A stretch of 64,000 nucleotides of DNA from Sordariomycetes sp. S80-01Y (taxonomy: Eukaryota; Ascomycota; Sordariomycetes). A program made the translations under genes and the position numbers. The notes under the pieces were generated by a model that worked only from the letters and a program-made list of their open reading frames with translations, searched no databases and was not told where the DNA came from. Positions 1 through 11,369 of this stretch are shown one piece after another (positions within the stretch are counted from its first letter, which is position 1; every line of letters starts with the position of its first letter). Where the stretch lies: positions 620,001-684,000 of the forward strand of contig JAXQJY010000031.1 of assembly GCA_037042185.1 (NCBI GenBank), in the 5' to 3' direction.

Positions 1-1475
1 GTAGGCGACGTCAAGCGCGTGCTTTCAGCTGATATTTGAGGTCTTCTAATCCTTCGTGTTTAATCAGAGAGTGGTTATTAGGACCTGTCTCACGGACTCC
101 TTGCTGTAATTTCCCACCCTGGGAAATAGCATTCGAAGGGGTGTTTTACCTGGCATTAGCGTGGCTTGGTAGACGTTTGTTACGAACGCTTCAAGTGCCT
201 GATTCTCTTGTTGGGAAATCGACATGGACATGAACATCAATGGAACTTTTCTAGAGCTGGGCTTCTTGACGTACTAAACGCTTAACTGTGCTCGTGCTTT
301 GTGCTGCAGGTGAGGTCGACAACCCACGCTTACTGTAGCCATTTTGACTCCTTTCACCACCGCGCCACAAAATTCATCTTGGAAGCTGAGGTCTCCCCTG
401 ATTTCATCCACTGTGACGGTGGGAGACGCCGCAAGGGTCGCGTGCTATACCATAACGTTATCGTCGCCATTCTCACGGAGCCATGTGACAGCGAAATTTC
501 CACGCAAGGAGTGAACAGGGCCAAGTAGAACCCGGCTCACATGCCTTCGGATGTAAGTATCCTGTAGAATGAAATGCTTTCTTCGGCCTCTCGCGAATTT
601 ACAGGAATACGCTCGCACCACCTTCAACCCGCCTCCCGGCTTCCTTTGGTCCGGCTGCCGGATTGATCATCAATTGTCAGCCGAGTGTAAGCCCCGCATC
701 CGATCCCGCACCCGATGGCTCGGACAGTCCGTACTGCATGTTCCGATGAGATGATTTGCCCATAACCAGATTTCGGCTTCCTCAAGGTTTGAGTGCGGCC
801 GGACGGTAGTTGCACTCTTCCAACACATGCCAAACATGAGCCTGGCCATGCAACGGATCACGACAAGACCCGAAGACAATCCGCAGAGAAAAGTTTAACA
901 AGGCATAATTTGTTCTTGACTTTTTCCTACGAGCCCGTTTTGGCGACACTGGAGCAGCACCGAGCCAGACGACAAGAGCTACGGGATTAGGGCGGTTTTA
1001 GGTTCGGCTCGCTCACTACCAATCAAGACTCTGCTATACTCAGCGAGTATTCCAACAAAGTGGTGTGTAGGTCCTAAAAGACTAAGGTGCAAAGTCGCCC
1101 GGCACCTCGCTTGGGAAAGGTCGGTGTCTGCCGGGAAGACCGGCCACCCTTCGCCAGCTCCCCGTCATTGGCCATCACTCACATGTACTAAAGTAATCAA
1201 CCCTTGCGAACGAAGATCCCCCCACCATAAACACAATAAGACACTTACCCAATTGGACCTATGGCAAAAATGGAGGACGACTGACTTGGGCTCTTTCAGT
1301 CCACCCGCCTGCTCACCCCCTATACACCATCACCACCCAACCTATATAGGCTGTCGCTCTTACCATAGCCGCTGTCCTTGTCACCGTCATCGCCATTGCA
1401 AATATTCAGCCATAAATTCAGCCCTTTAGGTGGTCCCGGCCGGCCGCTTAGGGCGTCAAGCCGGCGTGTGCCAGG
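1..1475. other. intergenic / 5' flank, no gene seen
   Basis: No convincing coding region is visible; open frames are short and overlap one another on both strands. A TATA-like TATATA lies at 1343-1348, about 130 bases before the start codon of the plus-strand regulator, so the right part is probably its promoter and 5' leader. Confidence 0.5.
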
Positions 1476-3614
1476 ATGCCCACTCGCAAGGTCAAACCGA
1501 GCGAACGCCGTCGTTGCAGCCGCGCCTGTAGCAACTGCAAACGACGAAAAGAGCGATGCGACGGCCATCTTCCCTGCCAGCGCTGCACGGAGAGAGGCAT
1601 CAGCGGCGACTGCAAGCTTGACCGGAGCCCCAGGGTGGCATCAGCGTTGCAGAGCCCTGACCCTGAGCTTCCTGACCCCGCTGGAGCCCGTCTTGAACAC
1701 ACAGGACAGTATGGATCCCAAGACCAGAATGCCCTGCTGTCCTTTCCTCACCTCTCGAGGATGATAAAGGACGATCGGGGCACTTTCATGTTTGTTGGTG
1801 ATGCGTCGAACTTGTGCTTCCTGCAGAACATTCGCCGCATAGTACTCAAACACTTCGGGCCGTGTCCGCTTGTGGACGATCCTCTTCGCCATTGCATGGT
1901 GGAAGCACATCCCAAGCGTAACATCAGCCTTGCTCAAGAGAGCACCATGTTCCCACCCCAAAGGCCAAGCTCGGAGGACATGGATTATTACCTAGTCTGG
2001 TTCCAACGCGCAACTGACTGCACTGTTCAGCTCTTCGATCCCTACCAGATACGGAAGGACATGTCACAATGGGTTCGGGACCCGGAAGGACCATCGAGCG
2101 CCGAGGTCGCTATCTTCCACTTGATAATCGCTATAGGCGCTCAAGTTGGGCCCGAAGACCGTGACAAGCTCGCTGAGCACCACTTCAACTTTGGCCGGTA
2201 CCTTATCTTGTCTGCTCTGATGGATGACCCCAGCATCGCTACCATCCAGTGCCACGTGCTCATCACCACGTACCTCCTGGCCAGCTCCCGCAGGAACGCG
2301 GCTTTTATGTATCTTGGAATAGCTGTGCGAGGCATGTATGCTCTGGGTCTTCATAGACGAGATGTGTCAGCCCTCTACGACCACGCCGATTTCCTCGTGC
2401 GGGAAAAGTCGTGGAAAGCTATTCGGATCATGGACCTCTTCATGAGCGCCTCCCTCGGCCGACCGCCCGCTACGACGGAGACGCGCGACACTACGGCCCC
2501 TGAGAACTATTCGGCTTCAAACGACCTCTGCTGGATATTTGAGAACATCCTCACGGGCATCTACGCAAAACGTGCCGTCACAAGCGAGAGCCTAGAGCGA
2601 ATTAGTGAGCTCCATCGGAAATGGTCCTCACGGTTCGCCGCCGACATAGAGGCAGATGGACCACGTCCCAACGGGTCCTTCTCTCAAGGAGATGACTTGG
2701 TTGCTAACATTGGCCTTATCCATTTGAAGGAAGCTTATTACTGGACCATAATACTGGTCTCAAGACCGTTCCTGGTCGAATATGCCTCGACGATATTAGA
2801 CCAAAGAAACCCAGAGGGATCCGCCTCCTCAAATTCAAACTCTTGGCAACCCTCATCATCACATTTCGTGGTGGTCCAAGCCTGTGTGGATTCTGCACTG
2901 CGCACAGCCGAGCTGTTGCAGCCTGTCGTATCATCGACCTTGGTCCCTAAGAGACTACCCTTTGTGGTGAACTCCGCCTTTGTGGCGGCACTGGTGCTCG
3001 GCCTCGCGCTTTTCGCTGATCTGGACGATGCTGAGCCCATCTCAGGCGGTTTTGAGAACTGTCGCAGGGTGCTTGTGAAATTCAGCAAACACGACGCCGT
3101 CACGAGGAGGTACCTGGCCATCACGGACAATCTGCAGAAGGCCTGCGAAGCCTCCGCACAGGCGCGGCAGAAGAAGAAAAACGATTCAAGGAATCGATCG
3201 ATCCGCAGGCTTTTTGGGAGCATTCACGACGATGCACCAACGAGTCCTCAGAACGCATCCGGTAAGCCTTCGACGCAGATGGAGGAGACGGCGATGCAGG
3301 ATGCGGGACCTCGCCCGCAACCCATCTCACCAGCAGTTACGGATTCTGCCAGCACGCGTGCTATACATGAGTCTTTGGCTCCCCAGACCACCGACACCGG
3401 CCATGATGCGCAAGTCAGCGCCTTGCAGGGCCAGCTCAGCCCCTTCACTGCAACGGGTGATGGCCAGAGTTTCGGCGGCCAGCCTCTGAACCTCTTGTCG
3501 CCCAGTACACTGTTATTTGGTGCTTTCGACGAAAGCATGCTCCTGCCGGTTGTGGATAGCAGCGCCGTGGACTTTGAAACTCCGGCGGGTTGGGACAAAG
3601 GGTTCCTACCTTGA
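1476..3614 (+). CDS. Zn(II)2Cys6 fungal transcription factor
   Basis: Probable nuclear, DNA-binding transcriptional regulator of 712 residues, intronless. The N terminus holds a binuclear zinc cluster with cysteines at 14-46 in the pattern C18-x2-C21-x6-C28-x5-C34-x2-C37-x8-C46, with the basic stretch KRRKER inside it. The middle region (about 190-460) reads like the fungal-specific transcription factor domain, including the VRGMYALGLHRRD segment typical of that fold. The C-terminal third is Ser/Pro/Gln-rich and ends in an acidic, hydrophobic segment that could activate transcription. The ATG at 1476 is chosen because the zinc cluster follows after 13 residues with no upstream in-frame domain. 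Target genes cannot be told from sequence; it is not in an obvious metabolite cluster. Confidence 0.9.
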   Translation: MPTRKVKPSERRRCSRACSNCKRRKERCDGHLPCQRCTERGISGDCKLDRSPRVASALQSPDPELPDPAGARLEHTGQYGSQDQNALLSFPHLSRMIKDDRGTFMFVGDASNLCFLQNIRRIVLKHFGPCPLVDDPLRHCMVEAHPKRNISLAQESTMFPPQRPSSEDMDYYLVWFQRATDCTVQLFDPYQIRKDMSQWVRDPEGPSSAEVAIFHLIIAIGAQVGPEDRDKLAEHHFNFGRYLILSALMDDPSIATIQCHVLITTYLLASSRRNAAFMYLGIAVRGMYALGLHRRDVSALYDHADFLVREKSWKAIRIMDLFMSASLGRPPATTETRDTTAPENYSASNDLCWIFENILTGIYAKRAVTSESLERISELHRKWSSRFAADIEADGPRPNGSFSQGDDLVANIGLIHLKEAYYWTIILVSRPFLVEYASTILDQRNPEGSASSNSNSWQPSSSHFVVVQACVDSALRTAELLQPVVSSTLVPKRLPFVVNSAFVAALVLGLALFADLDDAEPISGGFENCRRVLVKFSKHDAVTRRYLAITDNLQKACEASAQARQKKKNDSRNRSIRRLFGSIHDDAPTSPQNASGKPSTQMEETAMQDAGPRPQPISPAVTDSASTRAIHESLAPQTTDTGHDAQVSALQGQLSPFTATGDGQSFGGQPLNLLSPSTLLFGAFDESMLLPVVDSSAVDFETPAGWDKGFLP

Positions 3615-5110
3615 AGGATCTATCGGAGTTCTGCGGGCTAATCTATGAACCTCACATCGCATGGGAACTCAGAGCGACGCGCCTGAGATTTCCCGACATA
3701 TGACAAGGAGATCAATTGTACAAAGGATGGCGAGAGTAACATCAACGTGCAGTCAGATTTCGGAGAAGCTTATTATGGATAAAGACTGGAGCGAACATGA
3801 TCATACGCTTGCCATGCTCCATTTAGGTGCAATCTTATCATGAGTCTTATGGAGTCTGAGGTTCTGAGGGTGCTAGTATAACGAAGTTGTCCTAATCAAG
3901 GCAGGCTGTGTTCTGGATAATGAAACCACGCCATGTGGCTAAATGATGTTTTTGGCTGTCTATACCTGTGTATTGGGTCTGCTGAGTGCATGATACTTGC
4001 GACTAATCTAGTGACGGCTCCTTCATTGACAATGATGGAGCCGTACTTAAAGATGGGAGAGGGTTCAGTAGGCTGCAAATAAATATGAATATGATCGGGT
4101 CGCATAGGGAGTTGGTACCCAGTGAGCGTGGGGCTATCGAGGCTTGATATGAGGATGCTCTCAGGCAGTGGACTGGGCGTTCTGATGTTGATGCCAACAA
4201 GCCGAGATAGCAAAATGATGCAGCTCTATGACTGACATTGTATTAGATTGTAAAGTGTGCGGCGAAACTCTGCAAGCAGTCGCCATATCGTCCGCCTGGG
4301 GCATGTTCAGCTCGCGCATGAGAAAGACCGTCATACACTCAATGACCCCATCTGGTGGGAAGCCTCAAACGATTTCGCAAGCCAGCTCTGACTCAGGGTT
4401 GGGGATCTCTCCCTCCGGGCTTGGAATGGTGAAGGAGCATGCATGTTGCAGGCGGTCATTTTGTCAAGGACACAGAGTACAATGGTGTATAGCATCCCAC
4501 CTTTGATCCAAGGCTCTTAAATTCTGACCTCTGAGCAAGGTTATGTTAGATGGACTATTGACGGATCAGGAGCATCTTGATCACGTTCACTAGCGGAAAG
4601 TCTTCGAATAACCGGTAGGTCAATGAGATTTTGGGCTACCCAAAACTGACCCTGTAAAGCTTCTTGGAAGTTATCAATCATTTCCGCAGGAGTTTCTCGA
4701 TACCTCTTAGCTCGCACCTCTGAGCCCAACGGTCGGGTTTCTCTAACAGGGAGCTTCGGCTCCGATCGCAGGTCTCTAATTAGATCAAGCCCCAGAAATT
4801 TGGGCAGAGCGCCTTATGTATGCACCTCGCCCGCTCGCGATGTAACAGTGCGTTGGCGCTAAGTGCGTGAGAAGCAATGCAGGTTGCTTCAATAAGCAGC
4901 TGTTGGTTGGAGCTGCATATTCGACACGAACCCTGATCCCCCTTAGAAGTCTGGTGACTGAAATCATCATGTTCCTACACTTCTTATTAAAGTCTAGGCG
5001 TTTTTATTAAGGTCTCAAGCCGCCATTCTTTCCTCATCAACTGTCAACATCTTGAAACCCAGGTGTGGACACGCGTTCCCTGCCAACCAACACTCCCCAC
5101 ATCTCTCAAG
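3615..5110. other. intergenic, with possible decayed coding remnants
   Basis: About 1.5 kb between two plus-strand genes. Apart from the minus-strand remnant described separately (about 4250-4730) I see no supported gene. The last 70 bases before 5111 are a plausible 5' leader. Confidence 0.4.
4250..4730 (-). pseudogene. possible decayed protein-coding fragment, unrecognised
   Basis: Read on the minus strand, several neighbouring frames give protein-like but interrupted pieces. One runs FTIPSPEGEIPNPESELACE, meets a stop, then continues in the same frame into DGVIECMTVFLMRELNMPQA and on to about 4250. A second piece upstream (4541-4729) includes IDNFQEALQGQFWVAQNLID. No start codon, splice signals or domain could be assigned. 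It may be a relic of a host gene or chance open frame; I favour relic only weakly. Confidence 0.22.
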
Positions 5111-7060
5111 ATGGTTGCAGAAATCTGCAAGTTCAAGTACATTCTGGGCATCCCTTTTCGATACAACCAATGCTGCGCTTACCAGTCAATCGAAAATCCG
5201 ATATGCTGGGAGAAAATGCAAGATGTCGTCCCGGAAGCTGAGGCATACCTTGATTCTCTCATCCTAGGTCTTTTTTCGAAATCCAACCAGAGACAGGAGG
5301 ATAACCCAGATGTCTTTCAACATTTAGCCCTGGCTCTTGTTTGCGAGAAAAAGCATACAAATGCTGTTCCCTCACCTGGCGGAGCGCTATGCCAACATAG
5401 CTATCTTGCTTGGACCTTCCGGGAAAGACTGAACGATTGGCGGCGGCGGAACGAAGCAGATAGCTTTCACGAAGAAGAACAGCCAGGCGCTCCGCAAAGT
5501 GAGGTTTGCGACCTTGCTTCGGCCCTTCAAACCTTGACTCTCGATGCACAGCAGGAAGAACAACCAAATTCACAGCCGCAAACACCTGTGCGACGGAGAT
5601 TGCAACATCTTCCCAGGACGCCAAATACTCCTCCACTAGGTATTACTGCCATCGGATTGGATGAAGTCATTTCCACTCCGACTATTGGATCAGACGGCAA
5701 TCGATCGAGGAGTCGGTCGAGCTCAGGAGCCGCAGCCGTGGAAGAGTGCACGACTCCGAGACTGAACGATCCCATATTGAGCTCAAATGCGACGACTCCA
5801 TACTCCGACTATGGTTCGCCACTGTTCTCACCGGGAAGGCGAGGTTTTTTCGACCTGGATTCATCATTGAGGGAAGCGTCAACACCAATGACAGACTACT
5901 CTACGGATAGCAGTCATATCAAGAGCAAGAGACCTAGTGGTCAGATCAGGGGACGTCGTGAAGAAGAGCCCAGCCCTACGAAAAGGAAGGGCCAAACGGC
6001 ATGCAACAGGGCGGGCCGAAGCGATACAGCAAAGCGTGGTGGCCGAGCGACGACAAAGTCACAACTATCCGAAGACCTCGAGACGTTGGACGACAATGCG
6101 GCATCAAGCCCATCTCCTTCTCAACAGAGTACCGAGGAGATAGTGAAGAGAGCGATCAACAACTTGAGCCGTCCCAGAAGAGACACTATACGTTTCACCG
6201 TTGCCGAAGACGCCAGATTCGAAAAGGTTGCCCGGCGCGCCTCAGCCGTTCGGAACGGGAGCAATATAAGCGCAACAGACATACCCACGGCTTTGAAGAG
6301 TTTCGAGCTCATCAAATTCTTAAGAGGTATTGTGAGTGACAATGATCACAATGGGGGCTTCGTGTATTGCTTTGCGGATAAGGCATCTCCTGGATATCTG
6401 AAGATTGGAAGCGCGAGGCTACGAAATCAAAGGAATCTTGTCACGCACCCAGTTTCCGACCCGCCAGAGCGTGATGAAGATGTTTGGGCCAGGCTAAAGA
6501 AGCACGTCAGCACTTGTGATTTCGAACTCGAGCTCAAGTTTGTCGTGTTCATGCCGTGCGCTGTTGTTCGGATGGAGCGGCTCATACACCGAACACTTCT
6601 TAAAGAGAAGCGTTATATCGAGTCTGGGAATTGCAGGAGGTTCAGCTGCAAGAAAAAGCACGTGGAGTGGTTCGAGACGACGGTCGACGAAGCGTGGGAC
6701 GTCGTGAGCAAATGGGGGGCTTTCAGCAGGTTGAACCCATATATCGAAAATGGAAGCCTTGAGAAGCTTTGGTCGGACTATGCCGACAGCCGTTGCAAAG
6801 CGTTCCCAGAGCTGACAGGGAAACAGTGGGTGAATCAGCACCTGGTCAAGCTCACAGACCTGGAAATGCAGCGGCAGGAAGCAATTGAGATGGCAAGAAA
6901 TCTCTTGGAGTGCAGCAAGAGGCTAAGTAAACAATGGGGAGACTACAGGAGGGGAATGGAGGAGCTCGGTGGAAATCCAGCTCTGAGACGGGAGGATCGA
7001 CGAATTGATGAGCTAAATGCAATGTACTCGTGGAAGTATGGAAGTCTAGCCCAAGACTGA
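5111..7060 (+). CDS. T5orf172 (GIY-YIG-like) domain protein
   Basis: Protein of 649 residues, intronless. Residues about 405-530 match the T5orf172 family: a GGFVYCFADK strand, then YLKIG, a long conserved block ending in HVEWFE. T5orf172 is related to the GIY-YIG nuclease fold; the fungal members (for example fission yeast Mug113) have no well-defined function, so nuclease activity is only an inference. The first 120 residues are rich in Cys and His and may form a small metal-binding module; the middle (about 130-380) is Ser/Thr/Arg-rich and probably disordered, with basic nuclear-localisation-like clusters. I start at the ATG at 5111, which has a good context (tcaagATGg), rather than the in-frame ATG at 5063. 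Confidence 0.75.
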   Translation: MVAEICKFKYILGIPFRYNQCCAYQSIENPICWEKMQDVVPEAEAYLDSLILGLFSKSNQRQEDNPDVFQHLALALVCEKKHTNAVPSPGGALCQHSYLAWTFRERLNDWRRRNEADSFHEEEQPGAPQSEVCDLASALQTLTLDAQQEEQPNSQPQTPVRRRLQHLPRTPNTPPLGITAIGLDEVISTPTIGSDGNRSRSRSSSGAAAVEECTTPRLNDPILSSNATTPYSDYGSPLFSPGRRGFFDLDSSLREASTPMTDYSTDSSHIKSKRPSGQIRGRREEEPSPTKRKGQTACNRAGRSDTAKRGGRATTKSQLSEDLETLDDNAASSPSPSQQSTEEIVKRAINNLSRPRRDTIRFTVAEDARFEKVARRASAVRNGSNISATDIPTALKSFELIKFLRGIVSDNDHNGGFVYCFADKASPGYLKIGSARLRNQRNLVTHPVSDPPERDEDVWARLKKHVSTCDFELELKFVVFMPCAVVRMERLIHRTLLKEKRYIESGNCRRFSCKKKHVEWFETTVDEAWDVVSKWGAFSRLNPYIENGSLEKLWSDYADSRCKAFPELTGKQWVNQHLVKLTDLEMQRQEAIEMARNLLECSKRLSKQWGDYRRGMEELGGNPALRREDRRIDELNAMYSWKYGSLAQD

Positions 7061-7742
7061 AGTCTGGCGAAATCTGGCTGAAATTTTATGACGGTGCTAG
7101 CATAGAACTCGGTCTTCACTCAAGCAGCCATACTCAATATTTTGCATTTGCTTTCCAACAGATGATTGGGATGTCCATTGACCACCTTGATTGGCATGAA
7201 GAAGGTCGGACTCTTTCGACCGAAGACAATTCCGATACAAACTCTGCATAGTAGAGGACTGTCTACCCAAAATATGTTAGTCTTCGCCTATCAGACGCAG
7301 GTGCATTCCGTATAGTCCGAGGACATTTGGAGTACTTGCATGGCAATTTACATGAGCCCTTATTCGAATGTGTCTTATGCCACTAGCCTATTCAACTGGC
7401 GAAGACTCACCTCGCGCCTCATGATTAGCTAGAGCGTGGGAGCTGTTGGCATATCCGCATGCAAACGCCCGTCCCGAGACATGACCGGACCTGGCACGAC
7501 TCAGACTACCTGGATTGTAATGATACGGAACTCCGTGAGAAAACGCTCCGGGGCATGGCGCTATCCCTTGTTAAAGATACCTAGCACGATAAGACATCAA
7601 GATTTACTAGCATAGGTGGCCATCGGAAATGTATATATGATTTTCCTTTAGAAATCTATTGCCGCTTTTAGCAGATACTTTCATCGTCTGTCATTTAAAC
7701 TTCTCAAAAAGCCGATGCCTTTCCCTGACAATCCTAAATCAT
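7061..7742. other. intergenic between convergent genes, nothing seen
   Basis: Holds the 3' ends of the plus-strand T5orf172 gene and the minus-strand flavin oxidase. No additional coding, RNA or repeat feature recognised. Confidence 0.5.
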
Positions 7743-9299
7743 TCAAAGGTCAACACTCTGCGGGTTCCAGAACAGATCGCTCGGGTCGACCTCCGCCTTC
7801 ACCTCTCTCAGGCGTCCCAGGTTCTCATCAAAGTACTGCTCCAGCGCCTCATCCCTCTCAAGCTCGCTGTCAATGTAGTTGGCGTAGCGGCCCCAGGCCT
7901 CGCGCTCCAAGTTGTCCGTCAGGCTGTCCATCATGCCGTTGGCGAAGGCGATGGGGCCCGAGAAGCCGTCGTCGAAGGGGCTGCGCGGCGAGGCCGAGAA
8001 CTGGAACAGCCAAAGCTTGTCGCGGTGCGCGTAGCTGCTGTGCGTGGCGTCGGCCTTGACGATGCCCGAGTTGGGGTCGCCGTGCACGTCCATCTGCGCC
8101 CACCAGGGGTAGGCGTCAGGGGACGTGGCCGAGCTAAACATGTACTCGACGAAGGCCGTCATGGCCGACTCGGGGATGTGCTGGGTCACCAAGCTAGAAG
8201 TGTAGGAGTTGGCGTGCTGGATATGTCAGCATTGCGCAAGTCTAGAGGGTTGGTATATAGGACTTACCCCTTCCCATGGGTAGGTGACGTTCAGCGGGTC
8301 ACCGTAGGTCCAGCTGTTCAGCATCTCGATCCAGTCACCCTGCCTCGCAGTCGTTCTGTTGGAGCACCACTTCAGACCCAGAGGCTCGACGATGGGCTGA
8401 AGGGCCTCCCTCGCATCCTTCTCCGATCCGTGATACACAACTTCCAGGGCGACGGTGCTGCCCAGCCCGAGACGCATGTTCAGCTTCTCAGACAGCTTCC
8501 CATCCTCAAGCGCCTGCTGGAAACCTAACAGGCCCGCCGCAGCGTCCTCGGGCGTTCGCGAGGTCAGGTCAGTCATGATGCTGAACCAGGAGAAGTTCTC
8601 GGAGACATCGAAAGTTTCAATCTCGAAGTCGGCGACGATACCGAAGGATGAGCCTCCGCCACGCACGGCCCAGAAGAGGTCCTCATTCTCGGTCGCGGAG
8701 GCGTGGACAAGGCTGCCGTCGGCGAGGACGACGTTGGCACCGATCACAGCATCAAGCGCCAGGCCATGCGTGTGGGAGCTGAAGCCAAAGCCACCGTGAA
8801 TTACATGCCCGCCGACACCAACACTGGGGCAAGTACCGTGGGAGAAGCCCCTCTTGCCCTGGTTGTACAGCTGCAAGGCGGCGTACCCAAGTCTCGTGCC
8901 GGCCGTGATGGTGGCGGTGTTGTCGTCGTGCAGGGTGACCTCGTGGAGATGGTCAAGCTGAATTACGAGAGAGCCATCCTCACCACCCAGGCCCATGGAG
9001 GCGTAGCTGTGACCACCGCTCTTGGCTGCGACTTTGATGCCAGCCTCCACACCGCACAGAACGGCTGCCTGGATGTCCTCGGTCGAGGTAGCATACACGA
9101 CGGCGCGGGGCGTGATGGGCACGCGCAGGTTGTTCGGCTCAATGGCATCCTCCCAACTCTCGGAGCTCTCGTCCACGTAGTCCAAAGAGGCAGCCTCAAG
9201 ACAAGCATTGAGGCCTTCCTGACGGACGAAGAGGGATCTGTCGAAAGGCGATGCCCGCGCCATGACAGCCATGAGGAGGAGCGAAGCGGCGGCAATCAT
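7743..9299 (-). CDS. secreted FAD-linked oxidase (berberine-bridge / AA7 type)
   Basis: Exons 9299-8268 and 8216-7743; the 51-nt intron has a GTAAGT donor and CAG acceptor and joins WEG to HANSY in frame, giving 501 residues. A hydrophobic signal peptide (about 1-16, cut near ARA/SPF) predicts secretion. The FAD-binding PCMH domain carries both flavin-attachment residues, His97 in SGGHSYASMG and Cys157 in HGTCPSVGVGG, so the cofactor is expected to be bicovalently bound as in glucooligosaccharide oxidase. The C terminus ends in the BBE signature FWNPQSV. The family oxidises mono- or oligosaccharides, or tailoring substrates in secondary metabolism, making H2O2; the actual substrate is unknown. 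The start at 9299 is chosen because upstream in-frame residues are not conserved-looking and would bury the signal peptide. Confidence 0.9.
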
Positions 9300-9383
9300 G
9301 ATGAAGAAGCGAGAGTCAGTCGCGGACCCGGATGAAGCTGGCTGTTCTGACACATTTCTTCCGCGATCGTCAGGAGTAGTCGC

Positions 9384-9390
9384 ATTTATA
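9384..9390 (-). promoter_or_regulatory. TATA box of the flavin oxidase gene
   Basis: TATAAAT on the minus strand, 85-91 bases upstream of the oxidase start codon at 9299, a normal position for a fungal TATA element. Confidence 0.5.
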
Positions 9391-9602
9391 TGCCGACGAC
9401 CGCGCCGTCCAGTCTCAGCGGTACCGTCGGGGCGTAGCCTCCGCAACCTTGGCCCAGCCCCAGCCCCAGGCTTACTGTACCCCATGGCACCCACGTCTCC
9501 CCAAAGTGCCAATTACGATGACTCGGTGCTGTGGACGGCAGACAACCCTCCGCACGACCTTTCCAGGAGGGCAGAAGGAAGCACGGCCAGATCGCGAGTT
9601 GC

Positions 9603-10082
9603 TTAAATGAAGTCGATCACTCCCGCGAGCCCACTATCCGTGGTGCCGTCGCCAATGGGGGCTGTGATATGCAGTGTCGGACCGGCGATCCGCCTCCAGG
9701 TACCCCTGGCTTGGCCCGGGTCCTTGAGCACCTCCGCATCTCTTCCCGAGCTATCACTGAAAAGCGCCTCGAGCAGGTGGGAAATCGAAGAGAGCTTGGG
9801 AGCACGTTTGGTCCGGTGGATTCTCAGTTTCCTTAAATTACTGACGACCGGTGCATCGTAGTCTAACAAGATGTCTGCCGTTGATCCGTCAACCCCGAAG
9901 CCAGAAGTCTCTGGGAACCCCCGCCGGTAGAAGGCCAAAGACAAAGGAAGGTCCTTGAACCCGCTGTCGGCCATCTCTGCGCGCAAGGCCGCGTTCGACG
10001 AGGGTTCCTCACGCTCTCGCGGGTATCCTATACCGCTGTTCTTCTCCAATGATCCGAATGGCCAATAGACTACTAGGATCAT
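9603..10082 (-). CDS. hypothetical protein, weak
   Basis: An ATG-initiated open frame of 159 residues. No domain, signal peptide or membrane segment is recognised; the middle includes SISHLLEALFSDSSG and basic clusters. It lies upstream of the flavin oxidase on the same strand, so it could be a small orphan gene, a relic, or chance. No splice sites extending it were found. Confidence 0.22.
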   Translation of the reverse strand: MILVVYWPFGSLEKNSGIGYPREREEPSSNAALRAEMADSGFKDLPLSLAFYRRGFPETSGFGVDGSTADILLDYDAPVVSNLRKLRIHRTKRAPKLSSISHLLEALFSDSSGRDAEVLKDPGQARGTWRRIAGPTLHITAPIGDGTTDSGLAGVIDFI

Positions 10083-11369
10083 TGCAAAGCTAACCTCGTT
10101 GATATTCGCTTAGAGGGAAAGCTCATCCAAGTCGCTAAAAAAGAAAGCACTATTAAGATGAATATGAAGCATGACCAAGAGCTTCAGTTTGAGAGGCATA
10201 AAGCAGAACTCAACAGTGTGCCGGTGTCTTTTTCGGGTGAATTTCTTCACTAATGAAGGGTGGGCATGTCTCGATGCAGACCGCTTTGACGTGAAGATGT
10301 TTCGAATTATCCTTCGAGATCTATCAGACGCTCACCTCAATCGGGAGCTTATCAAAGTTAAGCTTGATCAACTTAGAGGAAATGCTGCAGTACCTGCGAG
10401 TACCGGGGGCTATACGGCAAAATCGTAGATGCGATGCAGGGGTTTCAATACGACCTAAGCAAGAGTGCTCATCGTTTGATCCAAGTAGATCGCAACGGCA
10501 ACCACCAATATAGGGTTTCACAGTAGGCCGCTACATGCGAACATTACGGACTCTGGCATGTCATTTAGATCTACCGAGTACCAGGGACAAAGGACTGCCA
10601 GGTAAGGCCATTTCAACACTCCTTTCGGAGCTTTCAAAGAGCTTCCGACATGACGGGCGGGTCTTGCTACAGAGCATGTTAAGGCTATTTTTTACTTCCT
10701 TTTTGAGTGGGTTACCCTTCTGACCAACGGACTGGTTCACGAGTGTGACTTTCCTGGTGAGAGCAGATTCGTATACAATGAGTAGCCAACGTCCGACTTC
10801 AGATGCTTTTCGCGCGGTATCAATTCGGCATGTCCTATCTGCGCAGAACAATGAACAGAGCCGTGTCTAACCTCTAAAACCCATCCTATGAAAGCGCACG
10901 CCCTTCCGATGTAGAATCCCAAGCCCGTGGGGAATGCGGGGTGGTCAAGAGGATTAGCCGGGAAGGGAAGCCCATGTAAAAGGTTGAGCGCCTGAAATTT
11001 GTGGGACCAACGTGGGACCAACTCATCCAACAGTGACGCCGGAGGGCGTCCTTTGTAGTATGAGAGAGAAAGCCTTCGTGCCATCTGACAGGTCTGGGGA
11101 GAGTGTCGGGGTTTAGAAAAACTACCACTCCCCAAGCTCGAGTCCGTCAGTAGTATGCCAGCCACAATTTACATCTATTCATCCAGCCAAAGTAACTGAT
11201 AGCCCTATCATTTTTTGACGTATCGCCGGCGTGTATTCAAAGTCTCCGCCAACTCACTGCCTCGCAACCCTCGCGTGGCATCGACTACGAGCGACGCTCT
11301 GAAGGCACCAGCCGTTACTTATCCCCATATCCCGCGTCCATACTAGGTCTGCTACTTTGATCCGCCAAA
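10083..11369. other. intergenic, nothing seen
   Basis: About 1.3 kb with only short overlapping frames. The last part is presumably the promoter and leader of the plus-strand aminotransferase. Confidence 0.45.

Noticed and set aside
7659-8528. Long plus-strand open frame (289 codons)
   Set aside because: It lies antisense to the flavin oxidase coding region, starts without an ATG at its listed end, and has a biased Val/Arg/Leu translation typical of a shadow frame.
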